Assembly (NCBI RefSeq): GCF_003116135.1
Contig: NZ_PDOA01000001.1
Coordinates: forward strand, 496,001-560,000
Reading direction: 5' to 3'
Source of the DNA: Teichococcus aestuarii
GTDB lineage: Bacteria; Pseudomonadota; Alphaproteobacteria; Acetobacterales; Acetobacteraceae
DNA: 64,000 nt
Shown here: positions 33,539 through 45,353 of the stretch, one piece after another
Position numbering within the stretch: the first letter of the stretch is position 1
Layout: each line of letters begins with the position of its first letter
Program-made: the position numbers and the translations under genes
The notes under the pieces: model-generated
Told to the model about the DNA's origin: nothing
The model's input: only the letters and a program-made list of their open reading frames with translations
Database searches by the model: none

Positions 33539-34972
33539 TCAGAGGCCGGCCTGGGTGACGAACTTGGTGTTCAGGTAGGCCTCGATCGCCTCGGAGCCGC
33601 CCTCGGAGCCGTAGCCGCTGTCCTTGATGCCGCCGAACGGCACTTCCGGCAGGGCCAGGCCGAGGTGGTTGATCGTCATCATGCCGGTCTCGACCTGGCT
33701 GGCGATGGCGTTCGCCGTCTTGGCCGAGCGGGTGAAGGCATAGGCGGCGAGGCCGAAGGGAAGGCGGTTGCTCTCCTCCACCACCTCGTCGAAGTCCTTG
33801 AAGGGCACCATCAGCGCCAGCGGGCCGAACGGCTCCTCGTTCATGGCGCGCATCTCGCGCGTCAGGCCGGTGATCACCGTCGGCTCGTAGAAATAGCCCT
33901 TGTTGCCGATGCGGTTGCCGCCGGTGCGGACCTCGGCGCCCTTCTGCCGGGCATCGGCCACCAGCGCCTCCATGGCGGGGATGCGGCGGTCATTGGCCAG
34001 CGGGCCCATCTGCACGCCATCCTCCAGCCCGTTGCCAACCTTCAGCGACTTGGCATAGGCGGTGAACTTGTCGACGAACTGGTCGAACACCTTCTCCTGC
34101 ACCAGGAAGCGGGTCGGCGAGACGCAGACCTGGCCGGCATTGCGGAACTTGCTGCCGGCGAGGGTCTTGCTGGCGTGGTCCACATCGGCGTCGTCGAACA
34201 CGATGGCGGGGGCGTGGCCGCCCAGCTCCATCGTCGCGCGCTTCATGTACTTGCCGGCCATCTCGGCCAGGTGCTTGCCCACCGGGGTGGAGCCGGTGAA
34301 GGTCACCTTGCGGATGGTGGGGTGCGGGATGAGGTAGGAGGAGATCTCCGCCGGCACGCCATAGACGAGGCCAACCACGCCCTTCGGCAGCCCGGCATCG
34401 ATGAAGCAGCGGATCAGCTCGGCCGGCGAGGCCGGCGTCTCCTCCGGCGCCTTGACGATGATCGAGCAACCGGTGGCCAGCGCCGCGGAGAGCTTGCGCA
34501 CCACCTGGTTGATCGGGAAGTTCCACGGCGTGAAGGCGGCCACGGGGCCGACCGGCTCCTTGATGACGAGCTGGTACACGCCCTCGGCGCGCGCCGGCAC
34601 CACGCGGCCATAGGCGCGGCGGGCTTCCTCGGCGAACCAGTCGATGGTGTCGGCGCCGGCCATCACCTCCATCTTCGCCTCGGGCAGGGGCTTGCCCTGC
34701 TCCAGCGTCATCAGGCGGGCGATGCTGTCGGCGCGCGAGCGCAGCAGGTCGGCGGCCTTGCGCATCAGCTTGGAGCGGTCGAAGGCGGAAACCTTCTTCC
34801 AGGTGGCGAAGCCCCGCTCGGCGGCGGCCAGCGCCTCGTCGAGGTCGCTCTCATTGGCGTGCGGAACGGTGCCGATCTGTTCCTCGGTGGCCGGGTTCAG
34901 CACGGGGATGGTGCGGCCGCCGGTCGCGGCGCGCCACTGGCCGTCGATATGGAGCAGGACGTCCTGGTACAT
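33539..34972 (-). CDS. gabD: NAD(P)-dependent succinate-semialdehyde dehydrogenase-like ALDH
   Basis: 477-aa aldehyde dehydrogenase, matching the GabD length. Catalytic residues are N151 (TPWNFP), K174 (VKAPEETP), E249 (MELGGHAP) and C283 ([12 protein letters not shown]). [20 protein letters not shown] and [13 protein letters not shown] support the GabD/SSDH group, which makes succinate from succinate semialdehyde. Other semialdehydes such as glutarate or glycolaldehyde are possible. ATG 34972 starts [13 protein letters not shown]. It lies 182 bp downstream of pgk, but a terminator separates them, so it is its own unit. Confidence 0.88.
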   Translation of the reverse strand: MYQDVLLHIDGQWRAATGGRTIPVLNPATEEQIGTVPHANESDLDEALAAAERGFATWKKVSAFDRSKLMRKAADLLRSRADSIARLMTLEQGKPLPEAKMEVMAGADTIDWFAEEARRAYGRVVPARAEGVYQLVIKEPVGPVAAFTPWNFPINQVVRKLSAALATGCSIIVKAPEETPASPAELIRCFIDAGLPKGVVGLVYGVPAEISSYLIPHPTIRKVTFTGSTPVGKHLAEMAGKYMKRATMELGGHAPAIVFDDADVDHASKTLAGSKFRNAGQVCVSPTRFLVQEKVFDQFVDKFTAYAKSLKVGNGLEDGVQMGPLANDRRIPAMEALVADARQKGAEVRTGGNRIGNKGYFYEPTVITGLTREMRAMNEEPFGPLALMVPFKDFDEVVEESNRLPFGLAAYAFTRSAKTANAIASQVETGMMTINHLGLALPEVPFGGIKDSGYGSEGGSEAIEAYLNTKFVTQAGL

Positions 34973-35101
34973 CTACAGCGTCTCCTCAACTGGTCGGGGT
35001 TGGGGCGAATGTGGACCCGCGAAACGCGAAGCACCACCCCTTGACCCGGAGTTTTCGGCCGCTCGTCGGATGATCCTGCAACGGGGTATCGAGGGGCGAT
35101 C

Positions 35102-35131
35102 AAAAAAGGCCGGGACTTCCGCCCCGGCCTT
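35102..35131 (-). terminator. Intrinsic terminator of the tkt-gap-pgk operon
   Basis: On the minus strand the stem AAGGCCGGG/CCCGGCCTT (arms 35123-35131 and 35106-35114, 8-nt loop) runs directly into a run of six T. It begins 24 bp after the pgk stop. Confidence 0.88.
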
Positions 35132-35154
35132 CGTTCCGTCCGCCGAGCCGTGGC

Positions 35155-36351
35155 TCAGCCTTCCTGCAGCACCGCCACGCCCGGCAGCGTCTTGCCTTCC
35201 AGCCACTCCAGGAAGGCGCCGCCGGCGGAGGAGACATAGGTCATCCGCTCCGCCACGCCGGCATGGCGCAGCGCCGAGACGGTGTCGCCGCCGCCGCCGA
35301 TCGTCTTCAGCCCGGCCGAGGTGGTGAGCCCCGCGGCCATCTGCGCCACCTGCACGGTGGCGGTGTCGAAGGGCGGGATCTCGAAGGCGCCGAAGGGGCC
35401 GTTCCACACCAGGGTGGAGGCGCGCTTCAGGCGGCTCTCGACCGCGGCCACCGTGCCGGGGCCGACATCGAGCGCCATCATGCCCTCGGGCACCTTGTCC
35501 GCCGCGACGGTGCGGTGCGGGGCGTTGGCGGCGAAGGCCTCGGCGACGACGAGATCCTCCGGCAGCAGCACCTCGCAATTGGCGGCCTTGGCCTCGTCGA
35601 GGATGCGGAGCGCCGTCTCGTGCATCTCCGCTTCCTGCAGCGACTTGCCCATGGACATGCCCTTGGCCGCCAGGAAGGTGTTGGCCATGGCGCCGCCGAT
35701 CACCAGCACGTCCACCTTGCGCGACAGGTTGCCGAGCAGGTCGAGCTTGGTGGAGACCTTGGCGCCGCCGACGATGGCGACGACCGGCCGCGCCGGGGTG
35801 CCGAGCGCCGCGTCCAGCGCCTCCAGCTCGGCCTGCATCAGCCGGCCGGCATAGCTGGGCAGCCTGTGCGCCACGCCCTCGGTCGAGGCATGGGCGCGGT
35901 GGGCGGCGGAGAAGGCGTCGTTGACGAAGACGTCGCCGAGCTTCGCCAGCGCCTCCGCCATCGCCGGGTCGTTCTTCTCCTCGCCGGCGTGGTAGCGGGT
36001 GTTCTCCAGCACCAGCACCTCGCCATCCTTCAGGGCGGCGACGGCGGCCTCGGCCACGGGGCCGATGCAGTCATCGGCGAAGGCGACGGGGCGGCCGAGC
36101 GAGCCAGCGAGCGCCTCCGCCATTGGCTTCAGCGACATCTCCGGCACCCGCTTGCCCTTCGGCCGGTCGAAATGGCTGCACACGATGACGCGCGCGCCCT
36201 TCTCCGCCAGCTCGCGGATGGTGGGGGAGAGGCGCTCGATGCGCGTGCGGTCGGTGATCTGACCGTCGCGCACCGGCAGGTTGAGGTCGGCGCGCAGCAG
36301 GACCCGCTTGCCGGCGGGGTCGAGCTGATCGAGCGTCCGGAAACGGGCCAT
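35155..36351 (-). CDS. pgk: Phosphoglycerate kinase
   Basis: Transfers phosphate between 1,3-bisphosphoglycerate and ADP; 398 aa, the usual length. Key blocks are [20 protein letters not shown], the substrate-binding [55 protein letters not shown] and the C-terminal nucleotide loop [15 protein letters not shown] 36351 is preceded by GAGGGAGG and begins [10 protein letters not shown]; the frame is open further upstream without similarity. It lies 14 bp after gap and ends the tkt-gap-pgk operon. Confidence 0.97.
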   Translation of the reverse strand: MARFRTLDQLDPAGKRVLLRADLNLPVRDGQITDRTRIERLSPTIRELAEKGARVIVCSHFDRPKGKRVPEMSLKPMAEALAGSLGRPVAFADDCIGPVAEAAVAALKDGEVLVLENTRYHAGEEKNDPAMAEALAKLGDVFVNDAFSAAHRAHASTEGVAHRLPSYAGRLMQAELEALDAALGTPARPVVAIVGGAKVSTKLDLLGNLSRKVDVLVIGGAMANTFLAAKGMSMGKSLQEAEMHETALRILDEAKAANCEVLLPEDLVVAEAFAANAPHRTVAADKVPEGMMALDVGPGTVAAVESRLKRASTLVWNGPFGAFEIPPFDTATVQVAQMAAGLTTSAGLKTIGGGGDTVSALRHAGVAERMTYVSSAGGAFLEWLEGKTLPGVAVLQEG

Positions 36352-36365
36352 CGCCGCGCCCTCCC

Positions 36366-37388
36366 TCAGAGCTTGCCGAGATAGGCGGCGGTGTCCGACA
36401 TGCGATTGGAGAAGCCCCACTCGTTGTCGTACCAGCTCATCACCCGCACCAGCCCGCCATCGACCACCTGGGTCTGGGTGGCGTCGAAGGTGGAGGAGTG
36501 CGGGTCGTGGTTGAAGTCGATGCTGACCAGCGGCGCGGTGTTGTAGCCGAGGATGCCCTTCAGCGGGCCGTTCTCGGCCGCCTCCTTCATCACGGCGTTG
36601 ATCGCCTCCTTGGTCAGGCCCTCGGTGCGCTCCGGCACGAAGTCGAGGCTGACGAGCGAGACGTTCGGCGTCGGGATGCGGATGGCGGTGCCGTCCAGCT
36701 TGCCCTTCAGCTCCGGCATCACCAGGCCCACGGCCTTGGCGGCGCCCGTCGAGGTCGGGATGGCCGAGACCGCCGCGGCGCGGGCGCGGTGCAGGTCCTT
36801 GTGCAGCGTGTCGACGGTGTTCTGGTCACCCGTGTAGGCGTGGATGGTGACCATGTAGCCGCGCAGGATGCCGAACTTTTCGTGCAGCACCTTGGCGACG
36901 GGCGCCAGGCAGTTGGTGGTGCAGGAGGCGTTCGAGACGATCTTGTCCTCGGCCGTCAGCGTCGTGTGGTTCACGCCGTAGACGATGGTCTTGTCCGAGT
37001 TCTCGCCGGGGGCCGAGATCAGCACCTTGCGCGCGCCGGTGCCGAGCAGCACCTGCGCCTTCTCGCGCGCGGTGAAGATGCCGGTGCACTCGGCGGCGAT
37101 GTCGACGCCGTCCCACTTCAGCTTCGTCGGGTCGCGTTCGGCCGTCACCTTGATCGGGCCCCAGGTCTTGCCGTGGGCCTTGATGGTGATGCTGTCGCCC
37201 TCGACGATCACCTCGCCGGGGAAGCGGCCATGCACGCTGTCGTAGCGGAAGAGATGCGCGTTCGCCTCGACCGAGCCCAGGTCGTTGATGGCAACGAACT
37301 CGACATCGTCGCGCCCGCTCTCGCAGGCGGCGCGCAGCACCAGGCGGCCGATGCGCCCGAACCCGTTGATCGCGACCTTAACAGCCAT
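36366..37388 (-). CDS. gap: Type I glyceraldehyde-3-phosphate dehydrogenase
   Basis: Oxidises glyceraldehyde 3-phosphate with phosphate and NAD; 340 aa. The Rossmann start is [17 protein letters not shown], with D36 in INDLGS favouring NAD. The catalytic cysteine is C156 in [12 protein letters not shown] and the base is H183 in TIHAYTGDQ. The C-terminal [12 protein letters not shown] block is intact. It sits between tkt (40 bp upstream) and pgk (14 bp downstream), a gene order shared by many alphaproteobacteria and useful for both glycolysis and the pentose phosphate pathway. Confidence 0.98.
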   Translation of the reverse strand: MAVKVAINGFGRIGRLVLRAACESGRDDVEFVAINDLGSVEANAHLFRYDSVHGRFPGEVIVEGDSITIKAHGKTWGPIKVTAERDPTKLKWDGVDIAAECTGIFTAREKAQVLLGTGARKVLISAPGENSDKTIVYGVNHTTLTAEDKIVSNASCTTNCLAPVAKVLHEKFGILRGYMVTIHAYTGDQNTVDTLHKDLHRARAAAVSAIPTSTGAAKAVGLVMPELKGKLDGTAIRIPTPNVSLVSLDFVPERTEGLTKEAINAVMKEAAENGPLKGILGYNTAPLVSIDFNHDPHSSTFDATQTQVVDGGLVRVMSWYDNEWGFSNRMSDTAAYLGKL

Positions 37389-37428
37389 GGTGTCTTCCCT
37401 TGTCTTTCCCGATTGGTCTTGAAGCGTC

Positions 37429-39471
<2,043 letters not shown>

Positions 39472-39499
39472 GGTCAAGAACCTCTCTGGCGTCGGGACG

Positions 39500-39528
39500 G
39501 CTATAGAGGGGCGGGGAAAAAGCGGCAA
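39500..39528 (-). promoter_or_regulatory. Predicted sigma70-type promoter of tkt-gap-pgk
   Basis: On the minus strand TTGCCG (39528-39523) and TATAGC (39505-39500) are separated by 17 bp. The expected transcript start, near 39493, is about 20 bp before the chosen tkt start. A perfect 12-bp inverted repeat ATCAT-AA-ATGAT at 39565-39576 lies about 40 bp upstream of the -35 box. Confidence 0.5.
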
Positions 39529-39726
39529 CCCAACGGGCCTTCACGCCCGCATAAGCCCTGCCGGATCATAAATGATGCGCTCCCTTAGCCCGGCGGCGCC
39601 CCGCAGGCCAGCCCCGGATCGCGCGGGCCAGCCCCGCTGGAGGTGCCGCCGGGCGCCGGAAAAAGCTTCGCCCGAGGATCGTTCCGGCGGCAGGTTCCTG
39701 TTGCGGCGCAGCGCGGGGCGCGCCAG

Positions 39727-42408
39727 ATGTTCGGCGCCATGAAGCTCCCTCTCGCCCTGCCGCGCCACCGTCCCGGCTTCCGGGAGACGGCGCTGTTCCG
39801 CCCGCAATCGGTGGTGCTGCTGGCCGACCCGGCCTTGCCGGAATCCGGCATCCTCGCCCGCAACCTCGCCACGGGCGGCTTCGCCGGGCCGATCCACGCC
39901 ATCGGCCTCGCCGCCGAGGGGCTGCTGCCGGCGGAGGCGCTGGAGGCGCTGCCCGCGCCGCCCGACCTCGCCGTACTCTGCCTGCCGCCCGGGGCGCAGG
40001 AGGCGGCGATGCGGGCGCTGGCGGCGCGGGGCTGCTTCGCCGCCATCGTCCCGGTGGCCGGGCCGGACCTCGCCGCCCTGTCGGAGAGGACAGGCGTGCG
40101 GGTGCTGGGGGCGCACAGCTTCGGCCTCTGCCTGCCGCGCATCGGGCTGAATGCCAGCCTGTCGCACATCGCGCCGCGCCCGGGGCGGCTGGCGCTGCTC
40201 TGCCAGTCCGGCGCCATGGCGCGCGCCGTCATCGACTGGGCGGAGGGGGAGGAGCTGGGCTTCAGCCACATCGTCGGCATCGGCACCAACCAGGGGCTGG
40301 GCTTCGCGCTGGCCCTGGACTGGATCGCGCGCGACCCGGAGGCGGGCGCCGTGCTGCTCGACCTGCGGCGGATCAAGAACCGCCGCCTGTTCATCTCCGC
40401 CGCCCGCGCCACGGCCCGCACCCGCCCCGTGGTGGCGATCCGCCCCGGCGGGCGGCAGGCCGATGCCTCCGGCCTCGCCGATGCGGTGATGGAGGCGGCG
40501 CTGCGCCGCGCCGGCGTGCTGCGCGTGGGTGGGCTGGAGGACCTGCTGGCGGCGGCCGAGACGCTGGCGCGGGTGCGCCCGGCGCCGCGCGGCGGGCTGG
40601 ACGCGCTGGCCGGCGACCGGGTGGCGATCGTCGCCAACGGCCAGGGGCCGGCGCAGTTGGCGGCCGATGCCGTGCTGCAATCCGGCGGCCGCCTGGCCGC
40701 CTGGAGCCCGGCGGCGCAGGAGGCGTTCTCGCTGGCGCTGCCGCAGGCGGCCCCCGGCAACCCGCTGCTGCTGCCGCCGCAGGAGGGGCACCGCCTGGCC
40801 GAGGCCGCCAGCCTGCTGGCCGCCCTGCCGGAGGTAGATTCGGTGGTGGCGGTGCACGCGCCCGCGCCGGGGCAGGATCAGGAGGTGGCGGCCAGCGCCC
40901 TCGCCGCCGCCGCGCGGGCGACGCGCGGCGCCCCGGTGCTGGTGGGCTGGCTGGGCCAGGCGCCGGCCGCCGCCGCCGCGCGCCGCCGTCTGGCGCTGGC
41001 CGGCCACGCCGTCTTCGCCACGCCGGAGGCCGCGGTGCGCGGCGCCCTGCACTTGGCCACCGACCGCCGCAACCGCGCCGCCGCCGCCGAGTTGCCGCCG
41101 CGCGACATGCTGGAGCTGGCGCCGGACCGCGCCGCCGTGCGCGCCGTGATCGACGCCCTGCGCGCCGAGGGGCGGCTCGGCTTCACCGAGGCGGAGGCGC
41201 TGCGCATCCTGGAGGCCTACGGGCTGCCGGCGGTGCCGGGGCAGGCGGTGCCGGATGTCGATGCCGCCATCGCCGCCGCCATGCGCCTGGGCTTCCCCGT
41301 GGTGCTGAAGGTCCTGAGCCCCGACCTGCCGCGCAAGACCGAGGTGGGGGGCGTGGTGCTGGGGCTGAAGGACGTGGCCGGGCTGCGCGCGGCGGCGGCC
41401 GCCATGGTGGCGCAGGTGCGCGCCGCCCGCCCGCAGGCGCGGATCGACGGCTTCCTGGTGCAGCGCCAAGCCGGCGGCGCCGGTCCGCTGCGCCCCCATG
41501 AGCTGCGCCTGCGGCTGGGCGACGACCCGATGTTCGGCCCCTGGATCGGCTATGGCCGCGGCGGCACCGCCTCCGACTTCGAGCCGGACGTGGCGTTCGA
41601 CCTGCCGCCGCTGAACCGCACCCTGGCCCTGGCGCTGATCCGCCGCACCCGCGGGGTGCGGCTGCTGGAAGGCTTCCGCGACCACGCGCCGGTAGACCTG
41701 ACCCTGCTGGCCGACGCGCTGGTGCGCCTCTCCCAGATCGCCATCGACTTCCCCGAGATCGAGGGGCTGATCGTCAACCCGCTGCTGGCGGACGGGAAGG
41801 GGCTGCTTGCGCTGGATGCCTCGGGCGGGCTGCGGCCGCCGGGGCAGCGCTCCATGCTCTCCGTGCCGCCCTATCCGGCCGAGCTGGCGCGGGAATGGAC
41901 GGCGCGGGATGGCCGCCGGCTGCTGGTGCGCCCGATCCGCCCGGAGGACGCCGCCGCCCATGCCGAGGCCTTCCGCAACCTGGCGCCGGAGGATGTGCGC
42001 TGGCGCTTCTTCAGCCAGATCAAGGAGCTGCCGCCGGCGCAGCTCGCCCGCATGACGCAGATCGACTACGACCGGGAGATGGCCTTCGTGGCGGTGGACA
42101 GCAGCGGCGAGGGGCCGCCGCGCACCGTGGGCGTGGCGCGGCTGATCCGCGAGCCGGGCGGCGCCCCCGGCGACCCGGCGGTGGGCGAGTTCGCGGTGGT
42201 GACGCTGCCGGGCTGGAAGGGCCAGGGCCTGGCCCGGCACCTGATGGAGCGGCTGCTGGAGTGGGGCCGGGGGCAGGGGCTGGAGCTGGTTGTCGGCCAG
42301 GTGCTGGCCGACAACCAGCCGATGCTGGGCTTCGTCCGCTCCCTCGGCTTCACCCTGCGCCGCTCGCCGGAGGATGACGAGGTGATGGAGGCGCGGCTGG
42401 CGCTGTAG
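39727..42408 (+). CDS. GNAT protein acetyltransferase fused to an NDP-forming acyl-CoA synthetase domain (Pat type)
   Basis: 893-aa protein, the length of Salmonella Pat. The first three quarters resemble ADP-forming acetyl-CoA synthetase: a CoA-binding domain from about 15, a SucD-like part with ALLCQSGAMARAVIDWAEG, and an ATP-grasp-like part (FPVVLKVLSPDLPRKTEVGG). The last 150 residues are a GNAT acetyltransferase (VRPIRPEDAAAHAEAFRNL, GVARLIREPG, GWKGQGLARHLMERLLEW). The SHTGA motif with the phospho-histidine of active synthetases is missing (RPGGRQADASGLAD stands there), as in Pat, where this part senses rather than makes acetyl-CoA. The likely role is lysine acetylation of enzymes such as acetyl-CoA synthetase. 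ATG 39727 is used; ATG 39739 is possible. Confidence 0.88.
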   Translation: MFGAMKLPLALPRHRPGFRETALFRPQSVVLLADPALPESGILARNLATGGFAGPIHAIGLAAEGLLPAEALEALPAPPDLAVLCLPPGAQEAAMRALAARGCFAAIVPVAGPDLAALSERTGVRVLGAHSFGLCLPRIGLNASLSHIAPRPGRLALLCQSGAMARAVIDWAEGEELGFSHIVGIGTNQGLGFALALDWIARDPEAGAVLLDLRRIKNRRLFISAARATARTRPVVAIRPGGRQADASGLADAVMEAALRRAGVLRVGGLEDLLAAAETLARVRPAPRGGLDALAGDRVAIVANGQGPAQLAADAVLQSGGRLAAWSPAAQEAFSLALPQAAPGNPLLLPPQEGHRLAEAASLLAALPEVDSVVAVHAPAPGQDQEVAASALAAAARATRGAPVLVGWLGQAPAAAAARRRLALAGHAVFATPEAAVRGALHLATDRRNRAAAAELPPRDMLELAPDRAAVRAVIDALRAEGRLGFTEAEALRILEAYGLPAVPGQAVPDVDAAIAAAMRLGFPVVLKVLSPDLPRKTEVGGVVLGLKDVAGLRAAAAAMVAQVRAARPQARIDGFLVQRQAGGAGPLRPHELRLRLGDDPMFGPWIGYGRGGTASDFEPDVAFDLPPLNRTLALALIRRTRGVRLLEGFRDHAPVDLTLLADALVRLSQIAIDFPEIEGLIVNPLLADGKGLLALDASGGLRPPGQRSMLSVPPYPAELAREWTARDGRRLLVRPIRPEDAAAHAEAFRNLAPEDVRWRFFSQIKELPPAQLARMTQIDYDREMAFVAVDSSGEGPPRTVGVARLIREPGGAPGDPAVGEFAVVTLPGWKGQGLARHLMERLLEWGRGQGLELVVGQVLADNQPMLGFVRSLGFTLRRSPEDDEVMEARLAL

Positions 42409-42427
42409 GGCGCGTCCGCGCCGCGCC

Positions 42428-43303
42428 TCAGCGCGGCGCGGCCTCCTGCAGCAGCTCCCGCAGGCGGCTGGCGGCGGCGGGGCCCTTCAGCGCGTTGCGC
42501 CAGGCAGCCTCGGCCACACGCTGGTGCACCGACACCGCCTCGTCCGCCGCCGTGATGGTGCCGACGCCGATGGCCGGGCTGGCGGTGAGGTCGGCGGGGA
42601 AGGGGCTGGTGCAGACATGCGCCCGCTCCCGCCCGCGCAGCACCATGAAGCTGCCCGCCGGCTCGGTCGGCAGCAGGCCGATCTGCAGCCCGATGGGCAC
42701 GCTCTCCATCAGCGTGGCGATGCTCTCCACCTCGTCGCGCGCCGCCTGCCGGCACCGGTTGCGGGTGCGCTCCGAGAGGGCGAGGCTGCCCGCCACGCCT
42801 TCGGCCAGGAAGCCGCGCAGCGCGGTCTCCGACAGCATGGCGATGATGTTGGCGCGGCGCGACTGGTGCAGCTTCTTGCGTGCCGTCAGCAGGCCCATCG
42901 CCTGGTCGGCGGCGGCACGGGCGGGGATGCGCTCGGGCGCCGCATCGGCCGCCTCGGCCCAGGCCTCCGCCAGGGCGCCGTCGAAGGCCTCCGTGGTGGT
43001 CTGGTAGCAGAAGGCGCCGCCGACCTGCAGGATCTGGTCGGACTGCTCCTCGACCTGGCGCAGCCGCTCCTGGAAGGCGATGGGGCGGGAGAAATACTCC
43101 ACCCCGATCCCGAGCAGGGAAAGGGGCGAGATCTTCAGCAACTCAGCCAGCCGCCGGATCGTGTCCAGCTTGATGACCTCGCCCTTCTCGTAGCGATACA
43201 ACGCGGCCCGGGACACGCCCAGCCGCGCCGCGATCTCCTCGGCCCGCAGGCCGGACTCAAGACGGTAGGCCCGCAATTGCTGGCCGATATCGGCGAAACG
43301 CAT
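42428..43303 (-). CDS. XRE family transcriptional regulator with large C-terminal domain
   Basis: 291-aa regulator. The N-terminal helix-turn-helix (about 5-60) reads GQQLRAYRLESGLRAEEIAA, RLGVSRAALYRYEKGEVI and TIRRLAELLKISPLSLLGIG. The remaining 230 residues form an unrecognised, mostly helical domain with FCYQTTTEAFDGALAEAWAE and a C-terminal part that may bind a small ligand. ATG 43303 starts MRFADIG; the frame is open upstream without similarity. It is convergent with the Pat-type gene and transcribed away from garR on the same strand after a terminator, so regulation of garR-hyi or of itself is only possible. Confidence 0.85.
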   Translation of the reverse strand: MRFADIGQQLRAYRLESGLRAEEIAARLGVSRAALYRYEKGEVIKLDTIRRLAELLKISPLSLLGIGVEYFSRPIAFQERLRQVEEQSDQILQVGGAFCYQTTTEAFDGALAEAWAEAADAAPERIPARAAADQAMGLLTARKKLHQSRRANIIAMLSETALRGFLAEGVAGSLALSERTRNRCRQAARDEVESIATLMESVPIGLQIGLLPTEPAGSFMVLRGRERAHVCTSPFPADLTASPAIGVGTITAADEAVSVHQRVAEAAWRNALKGPAAASRLRELLQEAAPR

Positions 43304-43448
43304 GACACCTCTTGTCGATATCAACCGGTTCATATTCGTCTGCGGCGAAAAATCTCGCCGGACGGCGCTAGGACAGAAAATGCGGCCGGGGCGGCCTTCT
43401 GGCAACGGATAATCGCGAGATGATAAGAATCTTTCTCAAAACGAAGTG

Positions 43449-43478
43449 CCCTGGCGGGCCGGAATCGGCCCGCCAGGG
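43449..43478 (-). terminator. Hairpin terminator of hyi-garR
   Basis: A perfect 12-bp stem CCCTGGCGGGCC/GGCCCGCCAGGG (43449-43460 and 43467-43478, loop GGAATC) starts 13 bp after the garR stop. On the minus strand it is followed by CACTTCGTTTTG, a weak T-rich tail. Confidence 0.7.
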
Positions 43479-43490
43479 GCCGGCCAAGCC

Positions 43491-44375
43491 TCAGCTTCCG
43501 GAGACTTTATGCGCCGCAAGCATTTCAAGAGCCTGAACCAAACCGGAGTGATCCCACTGCCCCCCGCCAGCCGCCGCGCAGGCCGAGAATAGCTGCTGAG
43601 TCGAGGCTGTGTTGGGCAGCGCGACCCCGAGCTCCTTCGCCGACTGCAACGCGAGGTTGAGATCCTTCTGGTGCAGGGCGATGCGGAAGCCGGGCTCGAA
43701 GGTGCGCTTGATCATGCGCTCCCCGTGCAGTTCAAGGATGCGCGAGGTCGCCAGCCCGCCCATCAGAGCCTGCCGCACCTTGGCGGGATCGGCCCCGGCC
43801 TTGCTGGCGAAGACCAGCGCCTCGCCCACCGCCTCGATGGTCAGGGCGACGACGATCTGGTTGGCCACCTTGCAGGTCTGCCCGGCGCCATTGGCCTCGC
43901 CCACCAGGGTGATGTTCTTGCCCATCGCCTGGAACAGCGGCAGGGCGCGGTCGAAGGCTGCCTGCGGGCCGCCCACCATGATGGTCAGGCTGGCCTGCTT
44001 GGCGCCCACCTCGCCGCCGGAGACGGGGGCGTCGAGATAGTCGCAGCCCTTCTCGTTGACGCGGCGGGCGAAATCCTTGGTGGCGGTCGGGCTGATCGAG
44101 CTCATGTCGATCACCAGCTTGCCGGGGGAGAGGCCCTCGGCCACGCCCTTCGGGCCGAACAGAACGGCCTCCACATCCGGCGTGTCCGGCACCATCAGGA
44201 TGATCACCTCGGCCGCGGCGGCGATGGCGGCCGGGTCCGGCAGCACCTCGGCCTGGGCGCGGATCTCCTCCTTCAGGCTGGCGCGGTCGGGCACCAGCAG
44301 CGTATGGCCCGCCGACTTCAGGTGCAGCGCCATGGGATGGCCCATGATGCCGAGGCCGATAAAACCGATTTTCAT
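43491..44375 (-). CDS. garR: 2-hydroxy-3-oxopropionate (tartronate semialdehyde) reductase
   Basis: 294-aa beta-hydroxyacid dehydrogenase. It starts MKIGFIGLGIMGHPMALHL, the NAD(P)-binding glycine motif. The substrate motif is DAPVSGGEVGAKQASLTIMVGG and the catalytic lysine is in NGAGQTCKVANQIVV, as in GarR/GlxR. With hydroxypyruvate isomerase just upstream it forms part of the glyoxylate-to-glycerate route; glyoxylate carboligase and glycerate kinase are not in the window. 3-Hydroxyisobutyrate dehydrogenase is a related alternative, but the neighbour argues for GarR. ATG 44375 lies 34 bp after hyi. Confidence 0.92.
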   Translation of the reverse strand: MKIGFIGLGIMGHPMALHLKSAGHTLLVPDRASLKEEIRAQAEVLPDPAAIAAAAEVIILMVPDTPDVEAVLFGPKGVAEGLSPGKLVIDMSSISPTATKDFARRVNEKGCDYLDAPVSGGEVGAKQASLTIMVGGPQAAFDRALPLFQAMGKNITLVGEANGAGQTCKVANQIVVALTIEAVGEALVFASKAGADPAKVRQALMGGLATSRILELHGERMIKRTFEPGFRIALHQKDLNLALQSAKELGVALPNTASTQQLFSACAAAGGGQWDHSGLVQALEMLAAHKVSGS

Positions 44376-44409
44376 CTTTGGACGTCTCCTCCGGGAAGTG
44401 CGGGCCTGG

Positions 44410-45192
44410 TCAGGCGGCCTTGTAGGGGGCGAACCAGCCGAGGCCGGCCACCGTCTCGCCCGCCGGCCGGTACTCGCAGCCGATCCAGCCACGGTAGCCC
44501 AGCGCGTCGATGCGATCGAACACGAAAGCCCAGTTCACCTCGCCGGTGCCCGGCTCGTTGCGCCCCGGCACGTCCGCCACCTGCATGTGCGCGATGATGG
44601 CCAGGTGCTTCTCCACGCGCTTGACGATGTCGCCCTCGCTCACCTGGCAGTGGTAGAGGTCGAACTGCAGGCCGAGCCTGTCCTCGCCCACGGCGGCGAT
44701 GATGTCGGCCCCCTGCTGCATGGTGGTCATGAAGATGCCGGGGATGTCGCGCTGGTTGATCGGCTCGATCACCGCCTTCACCCCCGCCTTGGCGCATTCC
44801 TCGGCTGCCCAGGCCAGGTTGGCGCCATAGACGGCCGTCAGCGTGTCATGCGCCACGCCGGCGGGGCGCAGGCCCGGCATGATGTGCAGGCGCGGGCAGG
44901 AGAGGGCGGCGGCGTAGTCCAGGGCCTGCTTCAGCGCTTCGCGGAACTCGGCCTGGCGGCCGGGGATGCAGGCCATGCCGCGCTCGCCCGCCGCCCAGTC
45001 GCCGGGCGGGGCGTTGAACAGCACCTGCTGCAGCCCGTTGTCCTTGAGGCGGGTGGCGATCTCGGCGGCGGGGAAGTCGTAGGGAAAGAGGAACTCCACC
45101 GCCTCGAACCCCGCCGCGCGGGCGGCGGCGAAGCGGTCCAGGAAGGGCAGTTCCTGGAACATCATGGACAGGTTGGCGGCGAAGCGCGGCAT
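44410..45192 (-). CDS. hyi: Hydroxypyruvate isomerase
   Basis: TIM-barrel isomerase of 260 aa that interconverts hydroxypyruvate and tartronate semialdehyde. It starts MPRFAANLSMMFQELPFLDR, typical of Hyi. Family blocks are FEAVEFLFPYDFPAAEIA, FNAPPGDWAAGERGMACIPG, VIEPINQRDIPGIFM (metal-binding Glu), LQFDLYHCQ (Asp, His) and IGCEYRPAGET. The product feeds the reductase encoded next. ATG 45192 is used because similarity starts there; the frame is open upstream. Confidence 0.93.
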   Translation of the reverse strand: MPRFAANLSMMFQELPFLDRFAAARAAGFEAVEFLFPYDFPAAEIATRLKDNGLQQVLFNAPPGDWAAGERGMACIPGRQAEFREALKQALDYAAALSCPRLHIMPGLRPAGVAHDTLTAVYGANLAWAAEECAKAGVKAVIEPINQRDIPGIFMTTMQQGADIIAAVGEDRLGLQFDLYHCQVSEGDIVKRVEKHLAIIAHMQVADVPGRNEPGTGEVNWAFVFDRIDALGYRGWIGCEYRPAGETVAGLGWFAPYKAA

Positions 45193-45353
45193 GCGGGATC
45201 TCCGGATATCGGTGGGAGCGCGGCCTCGCGCCCCGGTGCTGGCGCGGCACGCTAGAGGGCTGGGCGCGGAGTGCAAGCCCTTGTCCGACAAGCTGCCGTG
45301 CGCATCCGGCGCGCCGCTGGCGGCGGCGCCGCGGCTCAGGCACATTCCCTGCC

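Noticed and set aside
39541-42240. An 899-codon minus-strand frame
   Set aside because: It mirrors the Pat-type gene, whose own frame shows clear synthetase and GNAT motifs.
43304-43340. Possible operator TTGTCGATATCAA before the XRE gene
   Set aside because: The two halves do not pair well and no second copy was seen, so it was not listed as a site.
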